From Trinickia mobilis (GTDB lineage Bacteria > Pseudomonadota > Gammaproteobacteria > Burkholderiales > Burkholderiaceae), in contig NZ_JAFLRF010000006.1 in NCBI RefSeq assembly GCF_017315705.1, forward strand, positions 164,706 through 228,705: 64,000 bases of DNA, written 5' to 3'. Of the stretch, positions 33,048 through 42,759 are shown piece by piece (within the stretch, counting starts at the first letter, position 1; the number at the start of each line of letters is the position of its first letter). Made by a program: the position numbers and the translations under genes. The notes beneath the pieces were generated by a model. The model worked only from the letters and a program-made list of their open reading frames with translations. It did not search any database and was not told the DNA's origin.

Positions 33048-34604
33048 TCAATGGGCAGCCGCCGCGGCATCGCTGGAACCGCCCGCCTTGCTCGGCTTCG
33101 TGATCCAGATCAGCGGGATGATGACGATCATGATCATCGCCGACCCATAGAACACGTCATTCAGGCCCATCATCGCCGCCTGCGTCTGCACGGCCTGATC
33201 GAACAGCGCATAGGAAGCGCCGCCCCCCAGGCCCAGCAGCGAATGATACGCATGGAGCTGCTGGGTGAACATCGGGTTGGTCGGACTGGACTGCTGCGTC
33301 AGGATCTCGTGATGCAGGATCGTTCTGTTGTTCCACAGCACGTTCGCCAACGACGTCCCGATCCCGCCGAAGAACATCCGCGCGAACGTGGACAGACCGG
33401 CCGCTGCCGGCACCTTTTCCGGCGGCTGCCCGGACAGGATGATCACCGTGAGCGGCGCAAAGAACAGCGCCATCGGAATGCCCTGCAGCAGGGTCGGCAG
33501 GACGATGTAGCCCTCGCTCAGATCCGTGTAGAAGAACGAGCGCATGTAATACACGACCGCAAACCCGATGAACGCAAAGGTGCCGATGATGCGCGCGTCC
33601 GAGCGCGGCAGGATTTTCCCCATGATCGGTGCGCCGATCACCGCGAAGATCCCGAGCGGCGCTGTTGCGAGCCCCGCATCCACGGCCCGGTAGCCGAGGT
33701 ATTCCTGCATCCACTGCGGAAGTAGCACGAGGGTGCCGAAGAAGATTGCGTACGCCACCGCAATCGAGATCGTGCCGCCCAGAAAATTTCGCTGCTTGAA
33801 CAGTGTCAGGTCGACGATGGGATTCTTGTCCGTCAACTCCCAGATGATGAAGAGCGCGAGGCCGACTGCCGCCACGATCGTCAGCACAATGATGGTGGTC
33901 GAGGAGAACCAGTCGAGATCCTTGCCTTTGTCGAGCATCACCTGGAGGGACGCCACCCACGTAATCAGCAGCAATAGTCCAACCACATCGATGGGCAGTT
34001 TCCTGGACGGCGTATCACGGTCGCGATAGAGCATCCAGACCATACCCGCCGAGAACAAGCCCACTGGGATGTTGATGTAAAAGATCCACGACCAGCTGTA
34101 GCTGTCGGTCACCCAGCCGCCCAGTGCCGGCCCCACGATCGGCCCCGTGACGACGATCATCGAGAACAGCGCCAGCGCCAGCGACGATTTGGCCTTCGGC
34201 CATGAGCTGAGCAGCAGCGCCTGCGACATCGGAATCAGCGGTCCCGCCACCGCGCCTTGCACTACGCGCGCAAGGAGCAGCATCGGCAAGGTCGGCGCGA
34301 TCCCGCACAGCCAGGACGCCACGACGAATAGCAGAATGGAGCCGATGAACAGACGGACCTGACCCAGGCGCTGCGTCAGCCAGCCGGTCAACGGGATCGC
34401 TACCGAGTTGGCCGCCGCAAACACGGTAATGACCCATGTGCCCTCGTCGACGGATACGCCCAGGTTGCCTGAGATGGTTGGAATGGCGACGTTGGCGATC
34501 GACGAGTCGAGCACCGTCATGAAGCCCGCAAGGCCTACGCACAGCGAGCCAAGGGCTAGTTTTGCCCCCGTTAGCGGGGGGTGATTCGGGTGACTGTTAG
34601 ACAT
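33048..34604 (-). CDS. EmrB-type MFS drug efflux pump (DHA2, 14 TM)
   Basis: Inner-membrane proton:drug antiporter of 518 residues. The first helix region FMTVLDSSIANVAIPTISGN carries the DHA2 motif, WVITVFAAANSVAIPLTGWL and GPIVGPALGGWVTDSYSWSW the next ones. The many hydrophobic segments fit 14 helices. It is the last gene of an outer-membrane factor, membrane fusion protein and pump operon, so it exports across both membranes. The substrate may be a phenolic or other hydrophobic compound. emrB is the E. coli equivalent. Confidence 0.94.
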   Translation of the reverse strand: MSNSHPNHPPLTGAKLALGSLCVGLAGFMTVLDSSIANVAIPTISGNLGVSVDEGTWVITVFAAANSVAIPLTGWLTQRLGQVRLFIGSILLFVVASWLCGIAPTLPMLLLARVVQGAVAGPLIPMSQALLLSSWPKAKSSLALALFSMIVVTGPIVGPALGGWVTDSYSWSWIFYINIPVGLFSAGMVWMLYRDRDTPSRKLPIDVVGLLLLITWVASLQVMLDKGKDLDWFSSTTIIVLTIVAAVGLALFIIWELTDKNPIVDLTLFKQRNFLGGTISIAVAYAIFFGTLVLLPQWMQEYLGYRAVDAGLATAPLGIFAVIGAPIMGKILPRSDARIIGTFAFIGFAVVYYMRSFFYTDLSEGYIVLPTLLQGIPMALFFAPLTVIILSGQPPEKVPAAAGLSTFARMFFGGIGTSLANVLWNNRTILHHEILTQQSSPTNPMFTQQLHAYHSLLGLGGGASYALFDQAVQTQAAMMGLNDVFYGSAMIMIVIIPLIWITKPSKAGGSSDAAAAAH

Positions 34605-34677
34605 GGAAGTTCAGAGTTTGAATGGCTGACGATATGGCTGCGCAAACAATCGAGCACGACTTATCGAACAGGCCCGG

Positions 34678-35838
34678 TTATTCGTTTGCTGCGATGATGC
34701 GGTCGATCGCCGCATTGGCGTCGTCGCCGTAGTTCGCGAATACGTCGGTCTTGTACGTCGAGCTAGGATCCGTACCGAGTTGCGGGCCGTTCGGATTCTT
34801 CACATTGACGTCGACGTTCATCGAAAGGCCCACCCGCAGCGGATGCTTTTCCAGTTCCTCTAGCGGTATCTCGATGCGCACCGGCAAACGCTGCACGACC
34901 TTGATCCAGTTGCCGGTCGCGTTTTGCGCCGGCAGCAGCGCCAGAGCCGACCCGGTGCCCGGAGAAAAGCCGACAACCTTGCCGTGGTAGACGATCGACG
35001 AACCGTAGACATCCGCCGTCAGCTCGACCGGCTGTCCGACACGAATGTGCCGCAACTGCCACTCTTTGAAGTTTGCATCGACCCAGACCTGGTTCAGCGG
35101 CACCACCGACATGAGCGGCGTACCGGGCGACACGCGCTGCCCCACCTGCACCGAGCGCTGTGCAACGTAGCCCGTCACGGGCGCAGGCAGCGTCGTGCGT
35201 GCATACGCGAGATAGGCATCGCGGACCTTGGCCGCGCTAGCGAGAACGTCGGGATGCTGCTCGACGCTGGTGTGCGCCGTCAGTGCACGATTGGCGCCAA
35301 GCCTTTGCTGAGCGGCATCGAGCGCAGCCTTGGCAGAGTTGACCGCGTCGCGTGCGTGCGAGATATCCTCCTCGGACACCGCACCCGACACGCCCGTCGA
35401 CAACCGGCGGCGCAAATCATCCTGAGCCTTCGAGAGATCGGATTCGCGCTGTGCGATATCGGCACGATACTGGTCATCGTCGACATAAAGACCGTGCACC
35501 CGGCGCACCGTCTGACCCAGATTCGCCTCGGCCTGCTGCAACGCGATGCGCGTGTCGGCCGGATCGAGCTGGACGATCGGATCGCCGCTCTTGACAGTCT
35601 GAGTATTGTCGGCATTGACGGCAATGACCGTACCGGTGACTTGCGGTGTGATCTGCACGACGTTGCCGTTCACATAGGCATCGTCGGTATCGACGTGATA
35701 GCGCGCGTCGAGGAAGTAATAGAGCCCGTAGGCGGCAGCGCCCACTGCAAGCGCCGATACGAGCGAGGCAATCAACAGTTTTCGCTTTCCTGGCTTGATC
35801 TCTTGCTCGTTCTTCAAAGGGGGGTTGGGTTGGTTCAT
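34678..35838 (-). CDS. HlyD/EmrA-type membrane fusion protein
   Basis: Periplasmic adaptor of 386 residues: one N-terminal membrane helix (LLIASLVSALAVGAAAYGLY), the biotinyl-lipoyl-like segment VDTDDAYVNGNVVQITPQVT, and a coiled-coil hairpin rich in Ala/Gln/Asp. The second lipoyl half is ARTTLPAPVTGYVAQRSVQ, followed by a beta-barrel ending in GLSMNVDV. It links EmrB to the outer-membrane factor. It lies 73 bases upstream of the pump gene. Confidence 0.94.
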   Translation of the reverse strand: MNQPNPPLKNEQEIKPGKRKLLIASLVSALAVGAAAYGLYYFLDARYHVDTDDAYVNGNVVQITPQVTGTVIAVNADNTQTVKSGDPIVQLDPADTRIALQQAEANLGQTVRRVHGLYVDDDQYRADIAQRESDLSKAQDDLRRRLSTGVSGAVSEEDISHARDAVNSAKAALDAAQQRLGANRALTAHTSVEQHPDVLASAAKVRDAYLAYARTTLPAPVTGYVAQRSVQVGQRVSPGTPLMSVVPLNQVWVDANFKEWQLRHIRVGQPVELTADVYGSSIVYHGKVVGFSPGTGSALALLPAQNATGNWIKVVQRLPVRIEIPLEELEKHPLRVGLSMNVDVNVKNPNGPQLGTDPSSTYKTDVFANYGDDANAAIDRIIAANE

Positions 35839-35908
35839 GTTTACACTCCGGCAAAACTTGACGCACGCCCGCTATGAGCGCGGCGAGATGACTTAAAAGA
35901 CGAATATT

Positions 35909-37417
35909 TCAGTTGGATGCCGTCTCGGCTGGGTGAGACGAAAGAGGGGCGGCTGCGGTGGCCGCAAGATTGGCTTTCGCCGAATCGAAGCCGCCGCCCA
36001 ATGCCTTGATCAGCGCGATCTGCTGGTTGCGGCGATCCATATTCAGGTTCGCCACGGCCTGTTCCGCCGCGAGGCGGTTGTCGTCGGCGTTCAGCACCTG
36101 CAATTGCTGGTTCAAGCCCGAGCTGTAGCGGGCAACAGCGAGTCGATACGCTTTGGTTTGTGCATCGAGCGCCTGCTGCGAATCGATCAGCTGCCGATCA
36201 GTCGAGCGGATGAGCGACACTTGGGTAGCGACATCCGACAACGCGTCAATCAGCGTCTTGTTGTAGTTCGCGACATCGAAATCAAAGTCCGCATAACGTC
36301 CCTTGAGTTGCGATCGCAACGCGCCCGCGTCAAAGATCGGCAGGTGGATTGCCGGACCTGCCGCGATCTGGCGACTGGAGGAGGTCAGGAAGCGCCCCCA
36401 GCCAAACGCGTCCAGGCCGGCTGCAGCTGACAGATTGATGTCCGGAAAGAACTCCGCCTTTGCTTCCTTGACGCCGTGCGTTGCGGCGTCGACCCGCCAG
36501 AACGCGGCAACGATGTCCGGTCGACGCGACACGAGATCGGCCGGCAAGTTATCGGGCAATGCGACAGCGGCGCCCTTTCCGAGCGACGGGACCGCAATCT
36601 TCAAACCGCGATCAGGTCCCGCGCCGAGCAATGCCCCGAGTTGGTAGCGCACCGTCGTAATCTGGCCGTCGAGATTGCTGACGCTGGAGCGAATCGTAGC
36701 GATGTCGCCGTTTGCGGTCTGCCGCTCGACGTCGGTGTCAAGGCCGGCGCCGACCCGCCCGTTCGTGATGCGTCCAATCTGCTCGCGGTTGCTCAACTCG
36801 CGTGTTGCGATATCGCGCAACTCGTACAGGCGCGCAAGCTGGTTATACGTCCCCGCCACCGACGCCGCCAGCGAGATACGGACTTCCTGCATGTCGGCCT
36901 CCTCGACTTTCTCTTCAGAGGTAGCCTGGCGAAGCCGCTCCCGGTTCTTTCCCCACACGTCGAGGTCCCACGAAGCGCTCGTCAGGACACTGTTTTCGCT
37001 GTACCAGGTACCCCCGTACGGCGACGGATAGACCGTATTTTCCGAATTGAGCTCGCGGGTCCACGAATAGCTTCCGCTCACGTTCGGATAAAGCGTGGAC
37101 TTCGCGCTGCCTGCATAGGCGGCCGCCTTGTCGATGCGAGCCCGGGCTTCGTCGATGGTCGGATTGCCCTTCAATGCTTCATCAACCAACTGCGGCAATT
37201 GCGGGTCGCCGAATTGCTCCGACCAATCGAGCGACGGCCACTGGCCGCCTTCAGTCGGCAAGCTTTCGCTTGCCGCGAAGCTGGTCGGCGGAGCAATATG
37301 ATGGTCGCTCTTGATGCCGGCGTAGTTGACGCATCCAGCCAAACCAAGAACGGCCGCCGCTGTCGCCAACGGAGTTGCCCAGCTTCCGATACGTAGCACC
37401 GAGCGGTTGAATTTCAT
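35909..37417 (-). CDS. NodT-family outer-membrane efflux lipoprotein
   Basis: TolC-like outer-membrane channel of 502 residues. The signal peptide ends in AAAVLGLAGC, a lipobox with Cys29. Two repeat halves are rich in helices (LVDEALKGNPTIDEARARID, SLAASVAGTYNQLARLYELR), with PADLVSRRPDI before the second half. The ATG at 37417 (GGAAAC upstream) gives a proper signal peptide; the longer in-frame extension up to 37543 does not. First structural gene of the efflux operon. Confidence 0.93.
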   Translation of the reverse strand: MKFNRSVLRIGSWATPLATAAAVLGLAGCVNYAGIKSDHHIAPPTSFAASESLPTEGGQWPSLDWSEQFGDPQLPQLVDEALKGNPTIDEARARIDKAAAYAGSAKSTLYPNVSGSYSWTRELNSENTVYPSPYGGTWYSENSVLTSASWDLDVWGKNRERLRQATSEEKVEEADMQEVRISLAASVAGTYNQLARLYELRDIATRELSNREQIGRITNGRVGAGLDTDVERQTANGDIATIRSSVSNLDGQITTVRYQLGALLGAGPDRGLKIAVPSLGKGAAVALPDNLPADLVSRRPDIVAAFWRVDAATHGVKEAKAEFFPDINLSAAAGLDAFGWGRFLTSSSRQIAAGPAIHLPIFDAGALRSQLKGRYADFDFDVANYNKTLIDALSDVATQVSLIRSTDRQLIDSQQALDAQTKAYRLAVARYSSGLNQQLQVLNADDNRLAAEQAVANLNMDRRNQQIALIKALGGGFDSAKANLAATAAAPLSSHPAETASN

Positions 37418-37911
37418 CGTCGTTTCCATTTCAGAATGAATGAGTGTCTGTTGCATGCTTGCGCATGTCGTTAAGTGCATACGCACAGAATATTGATTCC
37501 GCAGCGCACCTTCAATGCTTGAAACGACATCAATTTGTTTCACTTGGCTTGACGGGCTCGCCCATTTACCCCTCCTCCCGCTTGCCCGATATCTTTCACG
37601 TTCGACAATTAATATTTAATTCGGATACCGAAGCATCATGCAGAAGCACGGTCAGAGTGGAAGTCGAACTACGAGCGGGGAGGAACTAGGCGTATTCGCC
37701 TTAGCTTGCGTGTTGAAAATGCCGACTGGATTTGCTGCAGGCTCCGGCATTGCGCGTGCAGATGATATTTGCCGGAAAACAGGCGATCAAGCGCGCCCAA
37801 AACATCAATTTGTCACGCCAGGAACAACAATCAGCTGCACCGGTGCGGTGCTGTCACGGCCGTTTCACGCCTCGGCGCCGCTTGCGGCAATCATCAGATC
37901 AATCAATCCAA
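37418..37911. other. Intergenic region upstream of the efflux operon
   Basis: 494 bases between the MarR gene and nodT, both on the minus strand, without a supported gene. It is AT-richer than its surroundings and contains the perfect dyad at 37607-37621, so it probably contains the regulated efflux promoter. Short forward frames here have no homology I recognise. Confidence 0.45.
37607..37621. promoter_or_regulatory. Candidate MarR operator
   Basis: Perfect inverted repeat AATTAA-TAT-TTAATT, 190 bases upstream of the nodT start, within an AT-rich patch. MarR regulators bind dyads of this size near promoters, and a MarR gene lies next to it. Assignment by symmetry and position. Confidence 0.45.
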
Positions 37912-38388
37912 TCACCGCTTGGCGTATGAAACGTCGCGCGTAATGCGAAATAGTTCGTTTCTCAGGTCCGTTGCCTGTTGCTGCCCGAAGCTGCCCTCGA
38001 AGCTGGCCTGGGCGGCACGCCAGTGCGCCGCAGCCTCTTCCAGCTTTGCGCAGCCGCTTTCGGTCAGCGTGAGCCGCAGGCGTCGCTTGCTATGCACCTC
38101 TGCCGAGTCGGTCACGAGCCGATCACGGAGCAAAGGTTTAAGCGCTCGTACGAGCGTCGTTCTGTCCATCACCATCGCGTCGGCCAGCTCAATCATCGTC
38201 ATGCCTGGACTACGAACTAATTCGTTCAGGATGCTGAACTGCGTCGGCGTAACGCCGGCTTCTGATAAATGGCGCTCGTACAACTTCGAGATATGTCGAG
38301 CGGCCTGGCGGACGGCGAAACAATCGTCACTTTCGGGGGGGAGCAGATTCATTCCCGCAGCATAGCCGCCAGGTTGCAATCGATCCAT
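37912..38388 (-). CDS. MarR-family transcriptional regulator
   Basis: A 158-residue winged-helix regulator: LYERHLSEAGVTPTQFSILN, then SPGMTMIELADAMVMDRTTL and LVRALKPLLRDRLVTDS with the wing SKRRLRLTLTESG. The start could be 38388 or the ATG at 38352. It is located upstream of the efflux operon in the same direction, like EmrR for emrAB. It presumably represses the pump and is released by phenolic ligands (inferred). Confidence 0.92.
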   Translation of the reverse strand: MDRLQPGGYAAGMNLLPPESDDCFAVRQAARHISKLYERHLSEAGVTPTQFSILNELVRSPGMTMIELADAMVMDRTTLVRALKPLLRDRLVTDSAEVHSKRRLRLTLTESGCAKLEEAAAHWRAAQASFEGSFGQQQATDLRNELFRITRDVSYAKR

Positions 38389-38455
38389 CCCATGCAGCGC
38401 ACCATATTGTCACAACGGCGAAAAGAATCCCTCCAGACTGCCCCCACTCAGTCTG

Positions 38456-39694
38456 TCATACGACTCTTTTGAGGCGTAGATCGTCGATTTCGGTCGTGTC
38501 CAGATCCAGCCAGCCTTGCAGAACTTCGCCCGTGTGCTCGCCGAGCGTCGGCGGGGATTGCCGGTATTGCACCGGGGACTCCGACATACGGATCGGGTTG
38601 GCGACCAATCCGACGTTTTTCGACAGGGGGTGCGGCATATCGATGCGCATGCTGCGGGACTGCACATGCGGATCTGCGAACACCTTATCGAGGCTGTTGA
38701 TCGGACCGCAGGGGACTCCGGCCGCTTCCATCACGGCAATCCACTCACCAGTGGTTCGGGACACCGTGACGTTACGAATCAACGCAATCAATTCATCCCT
38801 ATGCTTCACCCGATGCGGATTGCGCGAGAAGCGTTCGTCGCTGGCCCATTCCGATCTGCCCAATGCTTGACAGAAATTGGCAAACTGATTGTCATTTCCA
38901 ACCGCAATGATCATATGGCCATCGGCAGTCGGAAAATCCTGGTACGGCACGATGCTTGGATGGGCATTCCCCATGCGTTTTGGCACCACGCCACCAACGA
39001 GGTAGTTCGCTGCCTGGTTTGCGAGGGACGCGATCTGCACGTCCAGCAACGCAAGGTCGATGTGCTGCCCTTGGCCGGTCCGCTCGCGCCGAGCCAAAGC
39101 AGCCTGGATCGCCACAGTCGCATACAGCCCGGTCATGATGTCCGTCAGCGCAACCCCCACTTTCAACGGACCTCCCCCTTCCGTACGGTCGGCGCGCCCT
39201 GTCAGGCTCATCAGCCCGCCCATGCCCTGAATCAGAAAGTCGTAACCCGCGCGTGGAGCATAGGGACCCGTCTGGCCGAACCCGGTGATCGAACAGTAGA
39301 CCAGTCGCGGATTCAGTGACTTGAGGCTGGCATAGTCGAGGCCATACTGGCTGAGTCCGCCGACCTTGAAATTTTCGAGCAGGACGTCCGCCTTGCTGGC
39401 CAATTGCCTGACGAGCCGTTGTCCGTCGGGGTGACCGAGATCGATTGTGACCGATCGCTTGTTGCGATTGGCACTGAGAAAGTAGGCCGACTCTGCTGTT
39501 GCCTCTCCGTCGGCGCCCTTTAGCCAGGGCGGTCCCCAAGCGCGCGTGTCATCGCCCACACCAGGGCGCTCAATCTTGACCACGTCTGCCCCCAGGTCAG
39601 CCAGCAGTTGGCCGGCCCACGGACCGGCCAGCACTCGGGAAAGGTCGAGGACGCGCAGACCGTCAAGCGCCCCTTCTTGCAAGGTGTCGTTCAT
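38456..39694 (-). CDS. CaiB/BaiF CoA-transferase, probably glutarate CoA-transferase
   Basis: Family III CoA-transferase of 412 residues: LDLSRVLAGPWAGQLLADLG, RSVTIDLGHPDGQRLVRQLA, KPLVYCSITGFGQTGPYA-type segment, and VGVALTDIMTGLYATVAIQA with the catalytic Asp. It starts 6 bases after the glutaryl-CoA dehydrogenase stop, so the two are cotranscribed. In Pseudomonas the matching gcdH-linked transferase makes glutaryl-CoA from glutarate using succinyl-CoA. The same role is inferred here. Confidence 0.9.
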   Translation of the reverse strand: MNDTLQEGALDGLRVLDLSRVLAGPWAGQLLADLGADVVKIERPGVGDDTRAWGPPWLKGADGEATAESAYFLSANRNKRSVTIDLGHPDGQRLVRQLASKADVLLENFKVGGLSQYGLDYASLKSLNPRLVYCSITGFGQTGPYAPRAGYDFLIQGMGGLMSLTGRADRTEGGGPLKVGVALTDIMTGLYATVAIQAALARRERTGQGQHIDLALLDVQIASLANQAANYLVGGVVPKRMGNAHPSIVPYQDFPTADGHMIIAVGNDNQFANFCQALGRSEWASDERFSRNPHRVKHRDELIALIRNVTVSRTTGEWIAVMEAAGVPCGPINSLDKVFADPHVQSRSMRIDMPHPLSKNVGLVANPIRMSESPVQYRQSPPTLGEHTGEVLQGWLDLDTTEIDDLRLKRVV

Positions 39695-39700
39695 GGAAGA

Positions 39701-40888
39701 TCAGAAAGCAGCGATGCCTGTGATGGCACGCCCGAGAATGAGGGCGTGGATGTCATGGGTCCCCTCATAGGTGTTGACCACCTCGAGGTTCACGAGATGT
39801 CGCGCGATCCCGAACTCGTCGCTGATGCCGTTACCGCCGAGCATGTCTCGCGCAACGCGTGCAATCTCGAGCGCCTTACCGCACGAGTTGCGCTTCATGA
39901 TGGACGTGGCCTCCACAGCGGCTGTGCCCTCGTCCTTCATCCGTCCAAGGCGCAGGCAACCCTGCAACCCAAGCGTGATTTCCGTTTGCATGTCCGCCAG
40001 TTTTTTCTGGATCAGTTGATTCGCCGCGAGCGGTTTCCCGAATTGCTTGCGCTCCAGAACATACCGGCGAGCGCGATGCCAGCAATCTTCCGCTGCCCCT
40101 AGCGCACCCCAGGCGATACCGAACCGGGCACTGTTCAGGCTGGTGAACGGTCCCTTGAGACCGCGAACCTCGGGGAATGCGTTCTCCTCCGGACAAAACA
40201 CCTCGTCCATCACAACCTCCCCGGTGATCGACGCCCGCAGGCCGACCTTGCCGTGAATGGCGGGAGCCGATAGCCCCTTCCAGCCCTTTTCCAGTACGAA
40301 TCCGCGAATCGCGCCCTCGTCGTCTTTAGCCCAGACGACGAACACATCCGCAATCGGGCTATTGGTAATCCACATCTTGCTGCCCGTGAGCCGGTAGCCG
40401 CCCTCCACGCTCTTTGCCCGGGTCGTCATGCCTCCCGCGTCGGAGCCATGATTCGGTTCGGTCAAGCCGAAGCAGCCGATCCACTCGCCTTTCGCCAGCC
40501 TGGGCAGATACTTCTGCTTCATTGCTTCGCTACCGAATTCGTAAATCGGAACCATGACGAGCGAAGATTGCACGCTCATCATGGAGCGGTATCCCGAATC
40601 GACTCGCTCGACTTCCCGCGCCACGAGTCCGTAGCAGACAGAGTTGAGCCCCGAGCCCCCGTAGGTTTCGGGAATCGTGACGCCGAGCAGCCCGAGCTCG
40701 CCCATCTCGCGAAAGACGTCCGGGTCAGTGTGTTCGCTACGGAATGCCTCCAGCACTCGCGGCTCAAGTTGCTCCTGGCAATACGCCCGGGCCGACGCGC
40801 CCACCATGCGCTCGTCTTCGGTCAATTGCTGATCCAGCAGCAAGGGATCCGCCCACTGAAAAGACGATGACTTATGCTGCGTACTCAT
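39701..40888 (-). CDS. gcdH: Glutaryl-CoA dehydrogenase
   Basis: Decarboxylating FAD enzyme converting glutaryl-CoA to crotonyl-CoA. 395 residues, the family length: [59 protein letters not shown], with the conserved Arg region [20 protein letters not shown]. The catalytic Glu is in [20 protein letters not shown] (about residue 375). The ATG at 40888 gives the usual N-terminus. First gene of a two-gene operon for glutarate, lysine or tryptophan breakdown, divergent from its LysR regulator. Confidence 0.95.
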   Translation of the reverse strand: MSTQHKSSSFQWADPLLLDQQLTEDERMVGASARAYCQEQLEPRVLEAFRSEHTDPDVFREMGELGLLGVTIPETYGGSGLNSVCYGLVAREVERVDSGYRSMMSVQSSLVMVPIYEFGSEAMKQKYLPRLAKGEWIGCFGLTEPNHGSDAGGMTTRAKSVEGGYRLTGSKMWITNSPIADVFVVWAKDDEGAIRGFVLEKGWKGLSAPAIHGKVGLRASITGEVVMDEVFCPEENAFPEVRGLKGPFTSLNSARFGIAWGALGAAEDCWHRARRYVLERKQFGKPLAANQLIQKKLADMQTEITLGLQGCLRLGRMKDEGTAAVEATSIMKRNSCGKALEIARVARDMLGGNGISDEFGIARHLVNLEVVNTYEGTHDIHALILGRAITGIAAF

Positions 40889-40956
40889 TTCACACTCGCT
40901 ATCGAAAGATCGTGCGGTCAATTTATCGGTACCGTTTCAGGTCCACAAACGATTTG

Positions 40957-40985
40957 TTCGCACTGGTCTGTGCGAAAATCGCACA
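40957..40985. promoter_or_regulatory. LysR operator between gcdH and its regulator
   Basis: Three alternating half-sites form two overlapping perfect dyads: TTCGCAC-N6-GTGCGAA (40957-40976) and TGTGCGA-AAA-TCGCACA (40969-40985). The inner part TGCGA-AAA-TCGCA obeys the T-N11-A rule of LysR boxes. It lies 30 bases before the LysR start and about 70 before gcdH. Confidence 0.7.
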
Positions 40986-41015
40986 TATCCGTCGACCACC
41001 GTACGAGTCGGAACC

Positions 41016-41948
41016 ATGCGCCGAAAAATTCCCTCTACCACCGCTCTTTCCGCGTTCGAGACCGCAGCACGCCATCAAAGCTTTACCAAAGCCGCGGATG
41101 AATTGGCCGTTACCCAAAGCGCCATATGCCGGCAGATCGCTTCACTAGAGGATTTCCTGGGTGTCAGGCTATTCCGCCGGGACCGACGCGGCGTTGCGTT
41201 GACGGAAGCCGGACTGGCTTATAGCCGCAGAGTTGCGGCGCGCCTCGACGAGGTAGAACGGGACACATTGGAACTCATGGCCAAAGGTGGCCAAGGCGGC
41301 ACGCTCGAACTTGCGGTCGTCCCCACGTTTGCGACCAAGTGGCTGCTGCCCAGAATGCCTCTGTTTATTGGCGAACGTCCGGACGTCACGGTCAATCTCA
41401 CGGCCCGGACACGGCCGTTTCTTTTCGATGAAACAGAGTTTGATGCAGCAATCCACGCAGGTGTAACGGCCTGGCCGGGAACCGAAGGACTTTTCCTGAT
41501 GCGCGAAAGCCTGATTGCCGTATGCAGTCCCAGTCTGATCGCACCGCGCACGAAGCTGACCGCCGCAGAGTGGCAACGCTATCCCCTCTTGCAACAGAGC
41601 ACACGTCCCTATGCATGGCGCGAATGGTTTGCCTCTCGCGGCATGCAGGTCGACAGGGACATGTCAGGCCCAAGGTTTGAGCTATTTTCCATGCTCGCCG
41701 AAGCGGCAATACAAGGCATTGGAATTGCCCTCATTCCGCGCCTGCTCATAGAGGACGAGTTACAGCGTGGCATCTTGATTCCCGCAGCGAAGCACAAATA
41801 TCTGAGCGACCGCTCCTACTACTTCATGTACCCGGAACGTAAGTCCGAGAATGCGGTCCTGACTGTGTTTCGCGATTGGATAGAAGATCAGGCTCGGGAA
41901 TACAGAGAATCCGCGGGTTTGGGACAGGCATTGGACGCGAGCGTTTAG
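41016..41948 (+). CDS. LysR-type regulator of the glutaryl-CoA operon (GcdR/GcvA-like)
   Basis: A 310-residue LysR protein of the GcvA branch: STTALSAFETAARHQSFTKA then ADELAVTQSAICRQIASLED is the HTH, and FRRDRRGVALTEAGLAY follows. The effector domain contains VVPTFATKWLLPRMPLF. It is divergent from gcdH with a clear palindromic operator in between. Probable activator responding to glutarate or glutaryl-CoA, by analogy with Pseudomonas GcdR. Confidence 0.92.
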   Translation: MRRKIPSTTALSAFETAARHQSFTKAADELAVTQSAICRQIASLEDFLGVRLFRRDRRGVALTEAGLAYSRRVAARLDEVERDTLELMAKGGQGGTLELAVVPTFATKWLLPRMPLFIGERPDVTVNLTARTRPFLFDETEFDAAIHAGVTAWPGTEGLFLMRESLIAVCSPSLIAPRTKLTAAEWQRYPLLQQSTRPYAWREWFASRGMQVDRDMSGPRFELFSMLAEAAIQGIGIALIPRLLIEDELQRGILIPAAKHKYLSDRSYYFMYPERKSENAVLTVFRDWIEDQAREYRESAGLGQALDASV

Positions 41949-42132
41949 ATAGACTGACCCCTGGAACTTATCCGTAAGAAATCTGGGGCCGTCTCAGTTA
42001 GCGTCGCTTACTTCCTCACATTTACAAGCGCCAGACGAACACAATGACCGAGCACCGATCATTCAGGCGCAACCGGTCCGCCGGTGATGCCCATGGCCGA
42101 CGCAAGCGAATTCCTTTTCCTCGGCGAAAACA

Positions 42133-42396
42133 TCAACACCACTTGCGCTTGCACCTGACATCCCCTAGGCGGCGGTGCCACCGTGCTGCATTTTCTGCGC
42201 TGCGTGTGTCGGCGCCATCCGACTTCGTCGCCCAGCACAGCGCCCCAAGCCAGCCCATGACTGTCCACCCGAGGAGCAGGTTGAAAATGAGCAGACGCGC
42301 CGCCTCCTGTTTCAATCGTCGTTGAGCGATCATGGAAGGAGTGAAATACACGACAACCACAACAGAAAACAACAAGCATGAAAGGAAGAAATGCAT
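42133..42396 (-). CDS. Superinfection immunity protein family membrane protein
   Basis: An 87-residue protein with two hydrophobic segments: FFLSCLLFSVVVVVYFTPSM and LLIFNLLLGWTVMGWLGALC. The pairing YFxPSMIA ... NLLLGWTVxGWxxALxWA is the hallmark of the T4 Imm-like superinfection immunity family, found widely in bacteria. The usual role of phage Imm is to block DNA injection by related phages; bacterial homologues are little studied. No phage genes lie nearby. The basic tail after CWATK is specific to this copy. Confidence 0.75.
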   Translation of the reverse strand: MHFFLSCLLFSVVVVVYFTPSMIAQRRLKQEAARLLIFNLLLGWTVMGWLGALCWATKSDGADTRSAENAARWHRRLGDVRCKRKWC

Positions 42397-42759
42397 CTCG
42401 TACCCCGATTTGGTCAGGTATCAGCCCATTCTTCAGCAGATCTCTATTCTCAATGATCGTATTTCGTAACGTTGAGAATCAAGGCTTCAAATATTTCGTC
42501 CAGGGCGAGCGGTGCGTCCTTCAGGGCGCGATACAACCGTATCGAAGGGAACCTGGGTTCCGACGTCCACCCAAGTGCCTTTGAAGCTGGTTTCATTGAG
42601 CACGGGCACTTTCGACATGGTCTTGCTCCATTGGTTTGACTCGGATTTGATGTTATCGAAGAGGAAAGCACCGAACAATCGTCCCATCCACATCAGATTG
42701 TTGCGGCGTCTGCATCAATGACCTGTCGCCGAATACCCCGACGCCGCAAGACGCGCAGC
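42397..42759. other. Region with a possible frameshifted small gene
   Basis: 363 bases between the immunity-like gene and the porin, both on the minus strand. The only coding signal is a small reverse reading frame with a ribosome-binding site at 42618 and plausible continuation in the next frame. The rest holds no recognisable feature. Confidence 0.4.
42487..42618 (-). CDS. Small ORF, uncharacterised, possibly frameshifted
   Basis: From the ATG at 42618 (GGAG 9 bases upstream) a 43-residue peptide begins MSKVPVLNETSFKGTWVDVG and runs to VPFDTVV. The adjacent reverse frame over the last 100 bases reads LYRALKDAPLALDEIFEALI and ends at 42450. The two pieces look like one short protein broken by a one-base shift near 42540. 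No homology is recognised. Confidence 0.3.
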   Translation of the reverse strand: MSKVPVLNETSFKGTWVDVGTQVPFDTVVSRPEGRTARPGRNI

